From Pseudomonadota bacterium (GTDB lineage Bacteria > Pseudomonadota > Gammaproteobacteria > Steroidobacterales > Steroidobacteraceae): a stretch of DNA of 58,163 nt. The translations under genes were made by a program, and so were the position numbers. This document shows positions 1 through 8,546 of this stretch, in pieces. Numbering within the stretch: the stretch's first letter is position 1; each line of letters opens with the position of its first letter. The stretch covers positions 1-58,163 of the forward strand of contig JANYBG010000135.1 of NCBI GenBank assembly GCA_025360865.1, read 5' to 3'. Below the pieces are notes generated by a model. That model did no database searches and was not told the origin of the DNA. It was given only the letters and a program-made list of their open reading frames with translations.

Positions 1-215
1 CAGCTCGCCGCCGCGTCGAGGGCGGCGCGGTCCGGCCAATGGTTCTCGGCGATGCCCGTGAACAGCGGGTTGTCCTTGAGCAGCGCCAGGCGGTTCAGGA
101 GGATTTCCGGATGATCGCGCAGGTCCCACGCCTTGGTGTGCGCGATCCAGCGCTCGAAAAACTCCTGGTCGCTGAGGGCGGGATTCTTTCGCACCAGCGT
201 GAATGTCTTGATCAC
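1..215 (-). CDS. EthD-type dimeric alpha-beta barrel protein (C-terminus cut off by window edge)
   Basis: Reading from a GTG at 215 on the minus strand gives a protein beginning MIKTFTLVRKNPALS, followed by an FFERW-IAHT-HP pattern. That is the usual opening of EthD/ferredoxin-like alpha-beta barrel proteins (beta strand, then FxxxW, then a conserved His). About 71 residues are present before the window ends; the family is usually 95-230 residues. These proteins often sit in catabolic clusters next to oxygenases or dehydrogenases. The gene is divergent from the racemase gene, with 34 bases between the two starts, so both promoters must overlap. The exact role is unknown. Confidence 0.72.
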   Translation of the reverse strand, partial: MIKTFTLVRKNPALSDQEFFERWIAHTKAWDLRDHPEILLNRLALLKDNPLFTGIAENHWPDRAALDAAAS

Positions 216-249
216 AGCGTCCCCCGTTCACCCACCTGAAGAAACCCGC

Positions 250-1071
250 ATGCGTATCTGCGTCGTGAACAATGTACTCGACGAGAAATCCTCGCGTCTA
301 GCCATGCAGGGGATGCTGGAGGAGTGCGCGCAGGGACTGCTCGATCCATCAACGCGTGTCGAGGTGCGAGGCCTTGCGCACGCGCCAAGCCACCTCGAGG
401 CTGGCGTCGAGTTCTATCGTGACAGCTTCTTTCAGCTGCTCTCCACGGTTGAGATCGTCCGCGCCATCATCCGCGCCGCCGAGGAGGGATTCGACGCTGT
501 CGTCGTCAACTGCTTCGATGACTTTGGCGTCGAGCCTGCCCGCAGCGTCGTGTCCATCCCCGTAGTCGGCATCGGCGCCTCGAGTCTGTCCTTCGCCGCG
601 CGGCTTGGGCGGCGGGTCGGCCTGATCGTCCCGAACCTCCCCGGGCAGGTTGCGTTCGCCACGCGGCAGATCCAAGATCTCGGGCTCACGCCGACTCTGC
701 TTCCGGGCGGCATCCGCGCGGACGCGGTGCCCTTCGCGGATGCCTGGCGCGAGGCCATGGGCGATCCGCCCGCCGCCATCCGGCGCTTCGACCCCGTGGC
801 GCGGCAGCTCGCGGCCGACGGCGCTACCAGCGTCGTCTTCGGCTGCGGTGGCTTCAGCCTCGTTTGCGGAGCGCAGCGTTTCAGCCAGGTCGAGGTGGGG
901 GGCAGCGTGGTGCCCGTGGTCATACCCATCAACGTCGCTCTGGTCCAGGCGGAACAGCTGGCGCGCCTCCGGGCCGGAGGCCAGGAGGTCTCCGCCAGGA
1001 CTCCCGGCTCCTTCCCTCACTCGCCGGCCACCACGCGGATGCTCCTGGAAAGATTCGGGATCGGGCTCTGA
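250..1071 (+). CDS. Aspartate/glutamate/hydantoin racemase family protein
   Basis: The 273-residue protein starts at the ATG at 250, which begins with the family-typical beta strand MRICVVNNV; the frame is open upstream but that part looks non-coding. The two cysteines expected of the cofactor-independent racemase fold are visible, in VVNCFDD (about residue 80) and VVFGCGGFS (about residue 200). They act as the acid/base pair removing and returning the alpha proton of an amino acid, hydantoin or maleate-type substrate. The ending SPATTRMLLERFG is also usual for hydantoin or arylmalonate-type members. It lies 39 bases upstream of a phosphotransferase gene on the same strand and is probably cotranscribed with it. 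The substrate cannot be told from sequence. Confidence 0.82.
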   Translation: MRICVVNNVLDEKSSRLAMQGMLEECAQGLLDPSTRVEVRGLAHAPSHLEAGVEFYRDSFFQLLSTVEIVRAIIRAAEEGFDAVVVNCFDDFGVEPARSVVSIPVVGIGASSLSFAARLGRRVGLIVPNLPGQVAFATRQIQDLGLTPTLLPGGIRADAVPFADAWREAMGDPPAAIRRFDPVARQLAADGATSVVFGCGGFSLVCGAQRFSQVEVGGSVVPVVIPINVALVQAEQLARLRAGGQEVSARTPGSFPHSPATTRMLLERFGIGL

Positions 1072-1110
1072 GAGTCTCGCTGATCGGTTCGCGCACACCA
1101 GAGGAATCTC

Positions 1111-2460
1111 ATGCTCAATCACGATCTGCCCGGCGGAATTGTCGAATGGATCGCGCAAGTCGGTGGGGGCGAGGTGACTCGTCTCGAGCGGCACAGCGCC
1201 CGGCGGGAAGCCTGGGTGGTCGACATCACGAGCTCCAAGGGGGCCGTGACCGAGGGATTCCTGCGGCTTGAACGCGCGAAAATCCCGGGCGACCCCTGGT
1301 CGCTTGGCCGCGAGACGCGAATCGTCGCGGCGCTGCGTGACACGCCGGTGCCGGTGCCGCGAGTGCTGGCGCGCAACGAGGCCCTGGCGTGCACGCTGTT
1401 CGAGCGCGTGCCCGGGCGCTCCGACCTGCAGAACGCGCCGATGGACCAGCAGCACGTGGTGATGTCGAATTTCATCGACATCGTCGCCGAACTGCACCGG
1501 CTCGACATCGAGCGCTTTCCCGCCGCGGAATTTCCGCGACCGGCCACCCCGCGGGACCTCGCGCTCCGGGAGCTAGACCTGGTGAGGCACCGATGGTCCG
1601 AATTCCTTTCCGGCTACCACGATCCGCTAATCACCTATGGGGTCGACTGGCTGGAGCGCTTCGTGCCCTCGAGCGTGCAGCGCGTCTCGATGGTGCAGGG
1701 GGATACGGGTCCGGGGAATTTCCTGTTCGATGGTAACCGCGTCACCTCGGTCATCGACTGGGAATGGGCGCACCTGGGCGACCCCATGGAGGATCTGGGC
1801 AACATCTGCGTGCGGGAGTTCTGGAACCCCTCGGGTGGGCTCACCGGCCTAATGGGCCGGTACGAGCGGCACTCGGGTCTTAAGGTCGATCTCGCTGCGG
1901 TGCGCTACTACCGGGTGCAGCAGAACGTGCGCGGCATGATCCCGATCGCCGAGCGCACGGTGGTCGCGAACCTTCGCGAACCGCAGGCCTGGTATCTCGC
2001 CTATCGGTATATCGGCGACCGCTCCACGCTTGAGTCGATGGCCGAATCCCTGGGTATCGAGATCGGAACCGTCGAGATGCCCCGGGACGAGGGCGTCACC
2101 GACCCGCTGGCGCTGGCGGCGGATTTCGCCAACGAGAACGATGTACGCCCGGCGCTTACGAACCCGTTCGCGCGGGCTCGCGCGCTGGAGGTTTCCGTGC
2201 TTATCCAGTGCATGGAGCGGGTGCAGCGGCTCGGCCCGCAGATCCGGCGCGCGGACCTCGACGAGCTGAGTGAGCTGCTGGGTCGTCGCGTCGGCACCGC
2301 GGCGGAAGGTAACGCGGCGCTGGATGCGGCGGTCCGTGAAAGACGCCTCGACGATGAGCGGCTGATCCGCTTCTTCGGACGCCGCTGCTTCCGCCTGGAG
2401 TGGCTGTACTCGCCGGCCGCGCGCCTGTACCCCGCGCGGCGCTGGGCCGCGCTCGACTGA
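1111..2460 (+). CDS. APH-type phosphotransferase family protein with C-terminal extension
   Basis: The 449-residue protein starts at ATG 1111 behind a GAGGA ribosome site. Residues 20-300 are an aminoglycoside/choline-kinase-like fold: the catalytic loop is MVQGDTGPGNFLF (Asp and Asn of the HxDxxxxN type, with His replaced by Gln) and the metal site is VIDWEWAHLGDPMEDL. The remaining 120 or so residues form a helical extension with LGRRV, resembling the DUF6285-type partner domain. Members of this group that sit in catabolic operons are thought to phosphorylate hydroxyacyl-CoA or hydroxy acids, like the kinase domain of ACAD10/11 and LvaA, rather than antibiotics. A paralogue with the same architecture lies at 5785-7131. 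The substrate is unknown; antibiotic resistance is unlikely. Confidence 0.85.
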   Translation: MLNHDLPGGIVEWIAQVGGGEVTRLERHSARREAWVVDITSSKGAVTEGFLRLERAKIPGDPWSLGRETRIVAALRDTPVPVPRVLARNEALACTLFERVPGRSDLQNAPMDQQHVVMSNFIDIVAELHRLDIERFPAAEFPRPATPRDLALRELDLVRHRWSEFLSGYHDPLITYGVDWLERFVPSSVQRVSMVQGDTGPGNFLFDGNRVTSVIDWEWAHLGDPMEDLGNICVREFWNPSGGLTGLMGRYERHSGLKVDLAAVRYYRVQQNVRGMIPIAERTVVANLREPQAWYLAYRYIGDRSTLESMAESLGIEIGTVEMPRDEGVTDPLALAADFANENDVRPALTNPFARARALEVSVLIQCMERVQRLGPQIRRADLDELSELLGRRVGTAAEGNAALDAAVRERRLDDERLIRFFGRRCFRLEWLYSPAARLYPARRWAALD

Positions 2461-2513
2461 ATGCGGTGGCCGCCACTGGCGCGGCGCGGCACGCTCAGGG
2501 CGCACGCGTTGTT

Positions 2514-2960
2514 TCAGGAGATCGAGACGTTCAGGTGGTCGTTCATATTCCCGAGCAGCGTCACCTCGATGTGCTTCGAGCGGAAGCGCCAGCCGGCCGG
2601 GCCCCGGTCGAACACGTCGTCGTAGCGTCCGCAGGCGATCGGCTGCAGCGCGATCGCCAGGGTCCCCTGGAGAACGGTGAAACACGCGCGCACCCGCACC
2701 GAGCCGGCTCCCGGGCCGTCCTCGAACTCAAGGTTGGTGACGATATGGTGGGTACGCGGGGTTCCGCCCTCGAAGCGCTTGTTGCTCATCCGCCAGTAGT
2801 CACGCACCTCGGCCGCGCCCACGAAGCGCTGCGAGGTCTTGTTGGCGGTGATGGCCGCATCGGCGAACAGCGCCCCGAGATCCTCATATCGCGCGGTGTC
2901 GACATAGCGCGCATAGCGAAAAATCAGGCTTTCGATCGCAGTCCGGTCGTCGGCAGTCAT
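2514..2960 (-). CDS. SnoaL-like / NTF2-fold protein
   Basis: This is a 148-residue protein. The start at 2960 (MTADDRTAIESLIFRYA) is chosen over an ATG 12 codons upstream because it gives the standard SnoaL_4 beginning, an N-terminal helix followed by RYxxxxDTxRYEDLGALFADA. The cone-shaped NTF2 fold is shared by ketosteroid isomerases, dehydratases, polyketide cyclases and small subunits of ring-hydroxylating dioxygenases. The motif HHIVTNLEFE and the ending RFRSKHIEVTLLGN fit the family. It is transcribed away from the DUF7065-type gene across a region with two palindromes (2994-3019). A second member lies at 4084-4587. Catalytic role not assignable. Confidence 0.8.
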   Translation of the reverse strand: MTADDRTAIESLIFRYARYVDTARYEDLGALFADAAITANKTSQRFVGAAEVRDYWRMSNKRFEGGTPRTHHIVTNLEFEDGPGAGSVRVRACFTVLQGTLAIALQPIACGRYDDVFDRGPAGWRFRSKHIEVTLLGNMNDHLNVSIS

Positions 2961-2993
2961 GCCAGCGACTGTCGCGCGCGGACCCCGGAGGGT

Positions 2994-3019
2994 CAATCAT
3001 TTGATTGGGTTATCCAATC
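2994..3019. promoter_or_regulatory. Overlapping palindromes between divergent genes, probable operator
   Basis: CAATCA-TT-TGATTG (2994-3007) is a perfect 6-bp-arm palindrome. It overlaps GATTGG-GTTAT-CCAATC (3003-3019), a second perfect 6-bp-arm repeat with a 5-base spacer. Both lie between the start of the SnoaL-like gene (2960, minus) and the DUF7065-type gene (3153, plus). This position and symmetry are what a dimeric repressor serving both genes would use. The regulator is unknown; no matching known box is claimed. Confidence 0.45.
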
Positions 3020-3152
3020 CGCCAGCCTTCCGGGCGGTGGGGGCGCCCACCACAGGTCATGCCCCCGGTGGTAATCGGTTCTGGTGATTACCGCGCTTTG
3101 CCCGGGGTTCTATGCTGCAGAACACCTGATCCCAAGGCATCACGGGCTCACC

Positions 3153-4073
3153 ATGCTGGTCGTTGAAAACTCGGTGGACACCTTCCACGACTGGGACAAG
3201 TTCCAGCCGGCCTGGACGGAGACGTTCTGGTACGGAGCGTGGATTCCGGAACTGGCGACGACGGTCTACCTCTATCACTGGTTCCGGCCGGTCCTTGGGA
3301 TCTATGGCGGGGGCTGTATCGTGTGGGACGCCGACGCGTACCTGCCGTGGGACATTCCGGCCTTCCACTACGAGGTCAACCGTCCGCTGCCGGCGCGAGC
3401 GGACCTGCGCGACCTGGAACTCGACTGCGGCAGCCGGCTGCGCACGATCGAGGAGGGACGGCGGTACGAGATGTCCTACTCGCGCCGCGACATCGCGCTT
3501 GAGCTGCGGTTTGACGCGGTCACGCCCCCGGACATTGTCAGTGCGAAAGGAATGAGCGAGTTCTTCGCCGGTCACATCGACCAGGCCGGGCGGTACAGTG
3601 GCTTCCTGGAGCTCGGTGGCCGTCGCCACGAGGTCGACTGCTTCGGCATCCGAGACCGTTCCTGGGGCGCGCGGGTCATCACCGATGACATCCGCATGAA
3701 CTACTGCCACGGACAGTCCGAGAAGCTCGCGTTCGTGTGTTATTCCAAGCCCGGTGCCAATGGCGACGAGGTGTTCAAGGGCTACCTCGCCCGGGACGGG
3801 AAGCGGCTCAGCCTAGCCGGCGGCACGCGCCGGAGTATCTACGCGAGCGAGATCCTGGAACGCGTCGACATCGAGATCTGCGACGCGGAAGGGCGCCGCA
3901 TCCGCGGCCATGGCGTGCCCGTCAACCGCATGGTCTATGAACCCTATCCGAACCTGATCACCTGGCTGCATCTGATGCGCTGGGAGATCGACGGCGAGAT
4001 CATCTACGGCGAAGAGCAGGACGTGTGGAGCGTCCCGCTATGGCACGGCCGCGACCGCGCCGCGCGGATCTAG
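3153..4073 (+). CDS. DUF7065/DUF7064-type protein of unknown function
   Basis: The protein is 306 residues from the ATG at 3153; an in-frame start at 3084 would add 23 residues that look unlike the family. It is rich in aromatic residues and beta strands: WTETFWYGAWIPE near the start, then HEVDCFGIRDRSWGAR near the middle. The latter is the signature of the hydrocarbon- and steroid-locus family split into DUF7064 and DUF7065, related to lipocalin/AttH-like two-barrel proteins. There is no signal peptide or membrane segment. The next gene starts only 10 bases after its stop codon, so the two are probably translated from one message. Function is unknown; binding or shuttling of a hydrophobic acyl or steroid substrate is speculation. 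Confidence 0.68.
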   Translation: MLVVENSVDTFHDWDKFQPAWTETFWYGAWIPELATTVYLYHWFRPVLGIYGGGCIVWDADAYLPWDIPAFHYEVNRPLPARADLRDLELDCGSRLRTIEEGRRYEMSYSRRDIALELRFDAVTPPDIVSAKGMSEFFAGHIDQAGRYSGFLELGGRRHEVDCFGIRDRSWGARVITDDIRMNYCHGQSEKLAFVCYSKPGANGDEVFKGYLARDGKRLSLAGGTRRSIYASEILERVDIEICDAEGRRIRGHGVPVNRMVYEPYPNLITWLHLMRWEIDGEIIYGEEQDVWSVPLWHGRDRAARI

Positions 4074-4083
4074 GGCGTGCGAT

Positions 4084-4587
4084 TTGCTCGACTACGCCAC
4101 CGAGTACACCCTGCGCCGCCTCATCCACCGTTCCACCCGGCTGCAGGACGTCGGCCGCGTGGAGGATCTCGCGCGCCTGTTCGCCCGGGGCGAGATCGTG
4201 TTCGCGGGAGTCGGCGAGGTCTTCGTCGGGACGGACGGCGTGCGCGCGCTCATGCGGCGGCACCTCTTCTACGACGCCAACGGGAATCCGGCGAACCCGG
4301 AGTCGCACTACGCCACCGGCCGGGCGCTGCACTACGTCTCGAACATCGACGTCTTCACGACCGAGGATGGCGGGCTGGGCGCCGAGTCGCATTTCCTCAT
4401 CGTCCAGCAGCATGGTAATCGCCCGCCGCGAATCATCACCGGTGGCCGCTACCGCGATTCCTTCGGCCACTCCGACGAGGGCTTCCATTTCCAGCGGCGA
4501 ATCGTCGAGGTGCACTTCATCGGCGAGACGGCTGCCTATCTCAGCACGCATCCCTGGGGCGAGCTTTCGCGCGCCGCGCGGCGATGA
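4084..4587 (+). CDS. SnoaL-like / NTF2-fold protein (second copy)
   Basis: This 167-residue protein starts at a TTG (4084), ten bases after the preceding stop; there is no better in-frame start. The N-terminus MLDYATEYTLRRLIHRSTRLQDVGRVEDLARLF matches the SnoaL_4 pattern of helix, short loop and DLARLF. HYATGRALHYVSNIDVF supplies the conserved His and Asn stretch seen in hydroxylase small-subunit-like members. It follows the DUF7065-type gene and precedes the LuxR-type regulator on the same strand, so the three are probably one transcript. It is related to but clearly diverged from the protein at 2514-2960. Its reaction is unknown. Confidence 0.75.
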   Translation: MLDYATEYTLRRLIHRSTRLQDVGRVEDLARLFARGEIVFAGVGEVFVGTDGVRALMRRHLFYDANGNPANPESHYATGRALHYVSNIDVFTTEDGGLGAESHFLIVQQHGNRPPRIITGGRYRDSFGHSDEGFHFQRRIVEVHFIGETAAYLSTHPWGELSRAARR

Positions 4588-4603
4588 CAGTACACTTGGG
4601 CGC

Positions 4604-5758
4604 ATGGGGGATCGCATCGGCAAGACCCGGGGTGAGGCCGCGAGCGCGCAGCCGATTGGCTTCGACGAGTTGCTGCTCAAGCTCTATCGCAGCATCCATT
4701 CCCCAAGTCCCTGGACGGAGTTCCTCGAGGAGCTTAGCACGCAGTTCCAGGCTTGCACGGCGACGCTCGTGGTCCGCCAGCCCGCCAACGGCGATCGCGG
4801 CGACATCTTCGACGTCCACGCGACCCGGGCGCTGGTGGATGTGTACCGCAGCGTCAGGTTCGACGACGACCCATTTCTGGATCTCGAAGAGGGGGTCGCC
4901 TGCAACATTTTCGACCGGGTCTCCTTCGAGGAGTTCCAGCGCTCACGCTTCTACAACGAGCTGCTCAAGCTCGATGGCAACAACGACATCCTAGCCATGA
5001 ATGTCGTCTTCGGCGGCACCTACCTGGGAAGCCTCAAGCTGTCGCGGCGCGAGCCGTCCGGCCTGTTCGGCCTGGCCGAGAAGTCCCTGATGATGCGCCT
5101 GTACCCGCACCTCAAGGCGGCGCTCGAGATATTCGAGCGCGGTCGGCGGCGCCAGCTGGAGGTCAACGCCTACATCAAGGCGATCGACCAGCTGGCCTTC
5201 GGCGTGATCATCCTCAATGAGCGTGCGCACGTGATCCGCGTGAACGCGACCGCGTCGCGCATGATGAAGGAGACGCAACTGCTGCGCGTGGTCAGCAGTT
5301 TTCTGCAGGCGGGCGATATGGATCATGAGGTGCTGCTCGGCCGGGCCATCCAGCAGGCGCTCGCGCCCGCTAAGGGCGGCGACCCCGCCAGCGGCTCACT
5401 GGTGCTCGCCGCCCCTGGCGGCGAACACACGCTGCACGTGCTGCTGCGCCCGGTGCAGGAGGCGGATCCGCAGGGCGCCATTACGGCCGGGGGGGTGGCG
5501 CTGTTCCTTGCTGGCGAGAAGCTGCAGCGCATCATCTCAATTGGAACCTTCGCGCGGCTGTATGGGCTGTCAAAGGCCGAAGTCGCCCTCGTGGGTGAGT
5601 TGCTCGAGGGCCTGTCGATCAGCGAGGCGGCGACGCGCCTGGGCATCTCTGAGAATACCGCGCGAGTCCAGTTGCGATCAGTGTTCATTAAAACCGACAC
5701 GCATCGACAGGCGGACTTGATGCGCTTAGTACTCACGAGCCTGGCGATCATCGCCTAG
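4604..5758 (+). CDS. LuxR-type HTH transcriptional regulator with PAS-like sensor region
   Basis: The 384-residue protein starts at ATG 4604 (MGDRIGKTRGEA). A frame open far upstream is only the shadow of the SnoaL-like gene. Residues 25-190 look like an N-terminal alpha-helical/GAF-like sensor. Residues 195-300 are PAS-like (AIDQLAFGVIILNERAHVI, then RVNATASRMM). The last 65 residues are a GerE/LuxR helix-turn-helix: YGLSKAEVALVGELLEGLS, then LGISENTARVQLRSVFIKT, with the usual LTxxE replaced by LSKAE. Members of this type are single-component regulators of nearby catabolic genes. It lies between the SnoaL-like and phosphotransferase genes and probably controls this cluster. The ligand is unknown. 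Confidence 0.83.
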   Translation: MGDRIGKTRGEAASAQPIGFDELLLKLYRSIHSPSPWTEFLEELSTQFQACTATLVVRQPANGDRGDIFDVHATRALVDVYRSVRFDDDPFLDLEEGVACNIFDRVSFEEFQRSRFYNELLKLDGNNDILAMNVVFGGTYLGSLKLSRREPSGLFGLAEKSLMMRLYPHLKAALEIFERGRRRQLEVNAYIKAIDQLAFGVIILNERAHVIRVNATASRMMKETQLLRVVSSFLQAGDMDHEVLLGRAIQQALAPAKGGDPASGSLVLAAPGGEHTLHVLLRPVQEADPQGAITAGGVALFLAGEKLQRIISIGTFARLYGLSKAEVALVGELLEGLSISEAATRLGISENTARVQLRSVFIKTDTHRQADLMRLVLTSLAIIA

Positions 5759-5784
5759 CGCGCGACCCGACAGCTGATACGTCA

Positions 5785-7131
5785 ATGGCCACACTTGCGC
5801 CCGCGCTCGTCAACTGGATCGAGGGGACGATGGGATCCCCTCTTGCCGACGTGCACGAGCTGACCGGTGGCGCCTCGCGCAACAGCTTCATCCTCACGGC
5901 GAGCGATGGCGGAAAGTCGTTCCTGCGCCTTGACGCTGGCCGCGGCCCGCTGTCGGGCACCGACCTGACGCTGAACCGCGAGTATTCCGTTCTCGCGCAG
6001 CTGCAGGGAACGGGGCTGCCAATCGCACGCGTCTACGCGTTCACGCCCGAACATAACGCCATGCTGATGGAGTTCCTGCCCGGGCATACGAGTTACCAGA
6101 AGACCGGGAGCGCGGCGGAGGAGGCGGCGATCCGCAAGGAGCTGGTGGACACCGTGGTCATGCTGCAGCGAATCGACCCGCGCTCGGTGAGCGCGTTTGG
6201 CGCCGCGGCCGGGGCGCCGCTGGGTGTGGTTATCCCCGAGGACATGCGCACCTGGGGCGCTCTGTACGACGAGCGCGTCACGCTCCACGACCCGCTGATT
6301 GATTTCACGCTCAACTGGCTTAGCCAGGCCGTGCCTGACGCGCAGTCCGCATCGGTCATCGTCCACGGCGACCTGGGTCCAGGGAACTTCATGATCGAGG
6401 ACGGCGGCATCCGTGCGCTTATCGACTGGGAGATGGTGCGTATCGGCCATCCGCTGGAGGACCTGGCGTGCATCATCGCGCGCGCGCTCGGGGCGCCGTT
6501 CGGGGAGGCCAGCGAACACATCGCGAATTACGAGGCCGCGAGCGGCACGGCCGTGGACCTGCGCAAGCTCGACTACGCGCTGGCACTGGTGCTGGTGCGC
6601 TGGCTCATCGCCATGCACATGGCGCTTTCCAAACCCTCGGCGCTGCAGAACGTGCCAATGCTGTTCGCGTTCCGCCAGATCAACGCTCTTTCACTGGTCG
6701 AGGCCCTCTGCCGGTGCCAGGGGGTCGAGACCCACGATCCCGTGCCGCGGTTGCGCGGTGCAGATCCCTGCGGCATCGTCTTCCAGTACAGCCAGGAATG
6801 TCTCGCGGGACTTGCCCAGGATGCCGCCATGGGGGCATCGGGCTACAAGCTGCGGGGGATCATCGACCTGCAAGCATACCTGCGCGACTTCATCGACTAT
6901 GGCCCGGAACGGTACGAGCGCGAGGAGACCGAGCGCACCTGTCTGATCCTGGGCCGACGGGTGCGCACCGCGGAGGATGCGAACAAGGCCGTATGCGCGT
7001 TCGCGCGCACGGTGCCGATGGCCGCCGCCGCGCCGCTACTTCAGTTCCTGCGATGGCGTGCGGAGCGCGAGCAGGCGATCATGCATACCTCCCTGGGCGT
7101 GCGTCAGGACAACCGGATCCACATCGGCTGA
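5785..7131 (+). CDS. APH-type phosphotransferase family protein (second copy)
   Basis: The 448-residue protein is a paralogue of the one at 1111-2460. The kinase core has the glycine-containing N-lobe ELTGGASRNSFIL, the complete catalytic loop VIVHGDLGPGNFMI (His, Asp, Asn) and the metal motif ALIDWEMVRIGHPLEDLA. Unlike the first copy it keeps the His of HGD. The C-terminal third is helical and ends in an LGRRVRT-AEDANKAVCAF segment, comparable to LGRRVGT-AAEGNAALDAAV in the other copy, so both carry the same extension. The start is ATG 5785, 26 bases after the regulator stop; the ribosome site is weak. The likely role is phosphorylation of a hydroxylated carbon substrate or its CoA ester in the local pathway, by analogy with ACAD11/LvaA-type kinases. 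Confidence 0.84.
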   Translation: MATLAPALVNWIEGTMGSPLADVHELTGGASRNSFILTASDGGKSFLRLDAGRGPLSGTDLTLNREYSVLAQLQGTGLPIARVYAFTPEHNAMLMEFLPGHTSYQKTGSAAEEAAIRKELVDTVVMLQRIDPRSVSAFGAAAGAPLGVVIPEDMRTWGALYDERVTLHDPLIDFTLNWLSQAVPDAQSASVIVHGDLGPGNFMIEDGGIRALIDWEMVRIGHPLEDLACIIARALGAPFGEASEHIANYEAASGTAVDLRKLDYALALVLVRWLIAMHMALSKPSALQNVPMLFAFRQINALSLVEALCRCQGVETHDPVPRLRGADPCGIVFQYSQECLAGLAQDAAMGASGYKLRGIIDLQAYLRDFIDYGPERYEREETERTCLILGRRVRTAEDANKAVCAFARTVPMAAAAPLLQFLRWRAEREQAIMHTSLGVRQDNRIHIG

Positions 7132-7216
7132 CTGGCACCCGGTGATTACCGCTGCGGCAGGCACTCCCGGCTGGCGCCTGCCTTGAATCCCCTTGCCGCG
7201 CCCCCAAGCAGCAGGA

Positions 7217-7651
7217 ATGGCCGAGTCACTGCACCTCGTATGTCCAAACTGCCAGGGCGTGAACCGCGTCCAGGCCGAGCGCCTCGCGGATTCGCCCCAG
7301 TGCGGCCACTGCCACCAGGGTCTTTTCACCGGCGGCGTGCTCGAGCTCAGCCAGGCCACGTTCCGCCAGCAGATCGGACGCAACGACATCCCCGTCGTCG
7401 TTGACTTCTGGGCACCCTGGTGCGGGCCCTGCCAGATGATGGCGCCGCACTACGCCGCGGCTGCCGCGGAGCTGGAGCCGCGGCTAAGGCTCGCGAGGCT
7501 GAATACCGAGGCCGAGCCGACTCTCGCCGGGGAATACAACATTCGCAGCATTCCCACCGTGGCGGTCTTCAAGGGTGGCCGGGAGATCGCGCGGCAGGCC
7601 GGGGCGATGGGCAAGGCCGATCTCATTCGCTGGATACGCGCGCACGCCTGA
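7217..7651 (+). CDS. trxC: Thioredoxin 2 (zinc-binding thioredoxin)
   Basis: The 144-residue protein begins at ATG 7217 (MAESLHLVCPNCQG). It has the N-terminal zinc ribbon that separates TrxC from TrxA: CPNC at residues 9-12 and CGHC at 29-32. The thioredoxin fold follows with the active site WCGPC at residues 68-72 and the cis-proline segment RSIPTVAVF. It reduces protein disulfides in the cytoplasm using electrons from thioredoxin reductase and is commonly tied to oxidative stress. Length and layout match the E. coli protein (139 residues). It sits on the same strand between the phosphotransferase and an SDR gene, with 85 bases upstream, and may be independently transcribed. Confidence 0.95.
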   Translation: MAESLHLVCPNCQGVNRVQAERLADSPQCGHCHQGLFTGGVLELSQATFRQQIGRNDIPVVVDFWAPWCGPCQMMAPHYAAAAAELEPRLRLARLNTEAEPTLAGEYNIRSIPTVAVFKGGREIARQAGAMGKADLIRWIRAHA

Positions 7652-7799
7652 GAGCCGGACGCCGGACCTCGTTCCTTCCGCTGGCTCACCCATCCGCAGC
7701 GGGTCGCCGGGACGCCCGGACGTGTTTGCCAGCCAGCGGCTGTGGCAAGATCCACCTCTCCGCGACCTGCGTGGTCCGGTCACCGCGGGAGTGGATGTA

Positions 7800-8546
7800 A
7801 TGACTGAACGTGTGGCGCTGGTCACCGGTGGTGGTCGCGGAATCGGGCGCGAAGCCGCGCTGCTGCTCGCAGCCTCAGGAGCGCGTGTCATGGTCGCGGC
7901 GCGCAACCAGGGCGAGTTGGCAGCCGTCGGCCTCGAGTATGTGGTCGCCGATCTTGGCAGTCCGGAAGGTTGCGCGCTGGCGGTCGCTGAGACCGAGCGC
8001 AGGCTCGGGCCGATCGACCTCCTGGTCGTCAACCACGGCATCGGCTCGGCCCACGAACGACTTGTCTGGGAGCAGGACCCGGAAGTCTGGCGGCAGACCA
8101 TGCGAGTGAACCTCGATGGGCCCTTCGAGCTGACGCGGCTGACGGTCGGAGGCATGTGCCGGCGCGGCTTCGGGCGGGTGGTGTACACCAGCTCCACCGC
8201 CGGGCAAACGGCGGAACGATCCGGAAGCGCGTACACCGCCTCCAAGCACGGCGTTATCGGACTCGCCCGGGCGGTGGCCCAGGACGCAGGGCCTTTCGGG
8301 GTGACCTCCAACGCGGTGCTGCCGGGCTGGGTGCGTACCGAGATGGCGGAGCGCTCGGCGCGCACTGAGTCAGAGCGACGCGGCATCACCGTCGACCAGG
8401 TATGGCGCGAGCGCGCCGCGATCTATCCGCGCAACCGCGTCCTGGAGCCACGCGAAGTCGCGCAGGTGATCGCGTTCCTGTGCGGTGACGCGGCCGGGGG
8501 CGTGAACGGCGAGGCGATCACCGTGGCGCTTGGCGGGGTCTGGTGA
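7800..8546 (+). CDS. SDR family oxidoreductase
   Basis: The 248-residue classical short-chain dehydrogenase starts at ATG 7800 (MTERVALVTGGGRGIG). It shows the cofactor motif TGGGRGIG, the stabilising NHGIG in place of NNAG, the catalytic Ser in YTSSTAG, and YTASK with the catalytic Tyr and Lys. The ending HxxG-type AITVALGGVW stands where the family normally has VDGG. The AAR segment after beta strand 2 suggests NADP rather than NAD, but this is weak. It oxidises or reduces a hydroxy/keto pair of an unknown substrate. A 540-base non-coding stretch follows, so it probably ends its transcript. Confidence 0.87.
   Translation: MTERVALVTGGGRGIGREAALLLAASGARVMVAARNQGELAAVGLEYVVADLGSPEGCALAVAETERRLGPIDLLVVNHGIGSAHERLVWEQDPEVWRQTMRVNLDGPFELTRLTVGGMCRRGFGRVVYTSSTAGQTAERSGSAYTASKHGVIGLARAVAQDAGPFGVTSNAVLPGWVRTEMAERSARTESERRGITVDQVWRERAAIYPRNRVLEPREVAQVIAFLCGDAAGGVNGEAITVALGGVW

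Noticed and set aside
1849-2685. Minus-strand frame of 278 codons across the first phosphotransferase end
   Set aside because: It crosses two real genes in antisense and shadow frames and has no family character.
2991-2997. A GGTCAAT half-site like those of the KstD-locus operators
   Set aside because: No partner ATTGACC at the required distance; only a single chance half-site.
7193-7216. Earlier in-frame ATG for trxC
   Set aside because: The added residues MPRPQAAG precede the family-typical start and lack a ribosome site.
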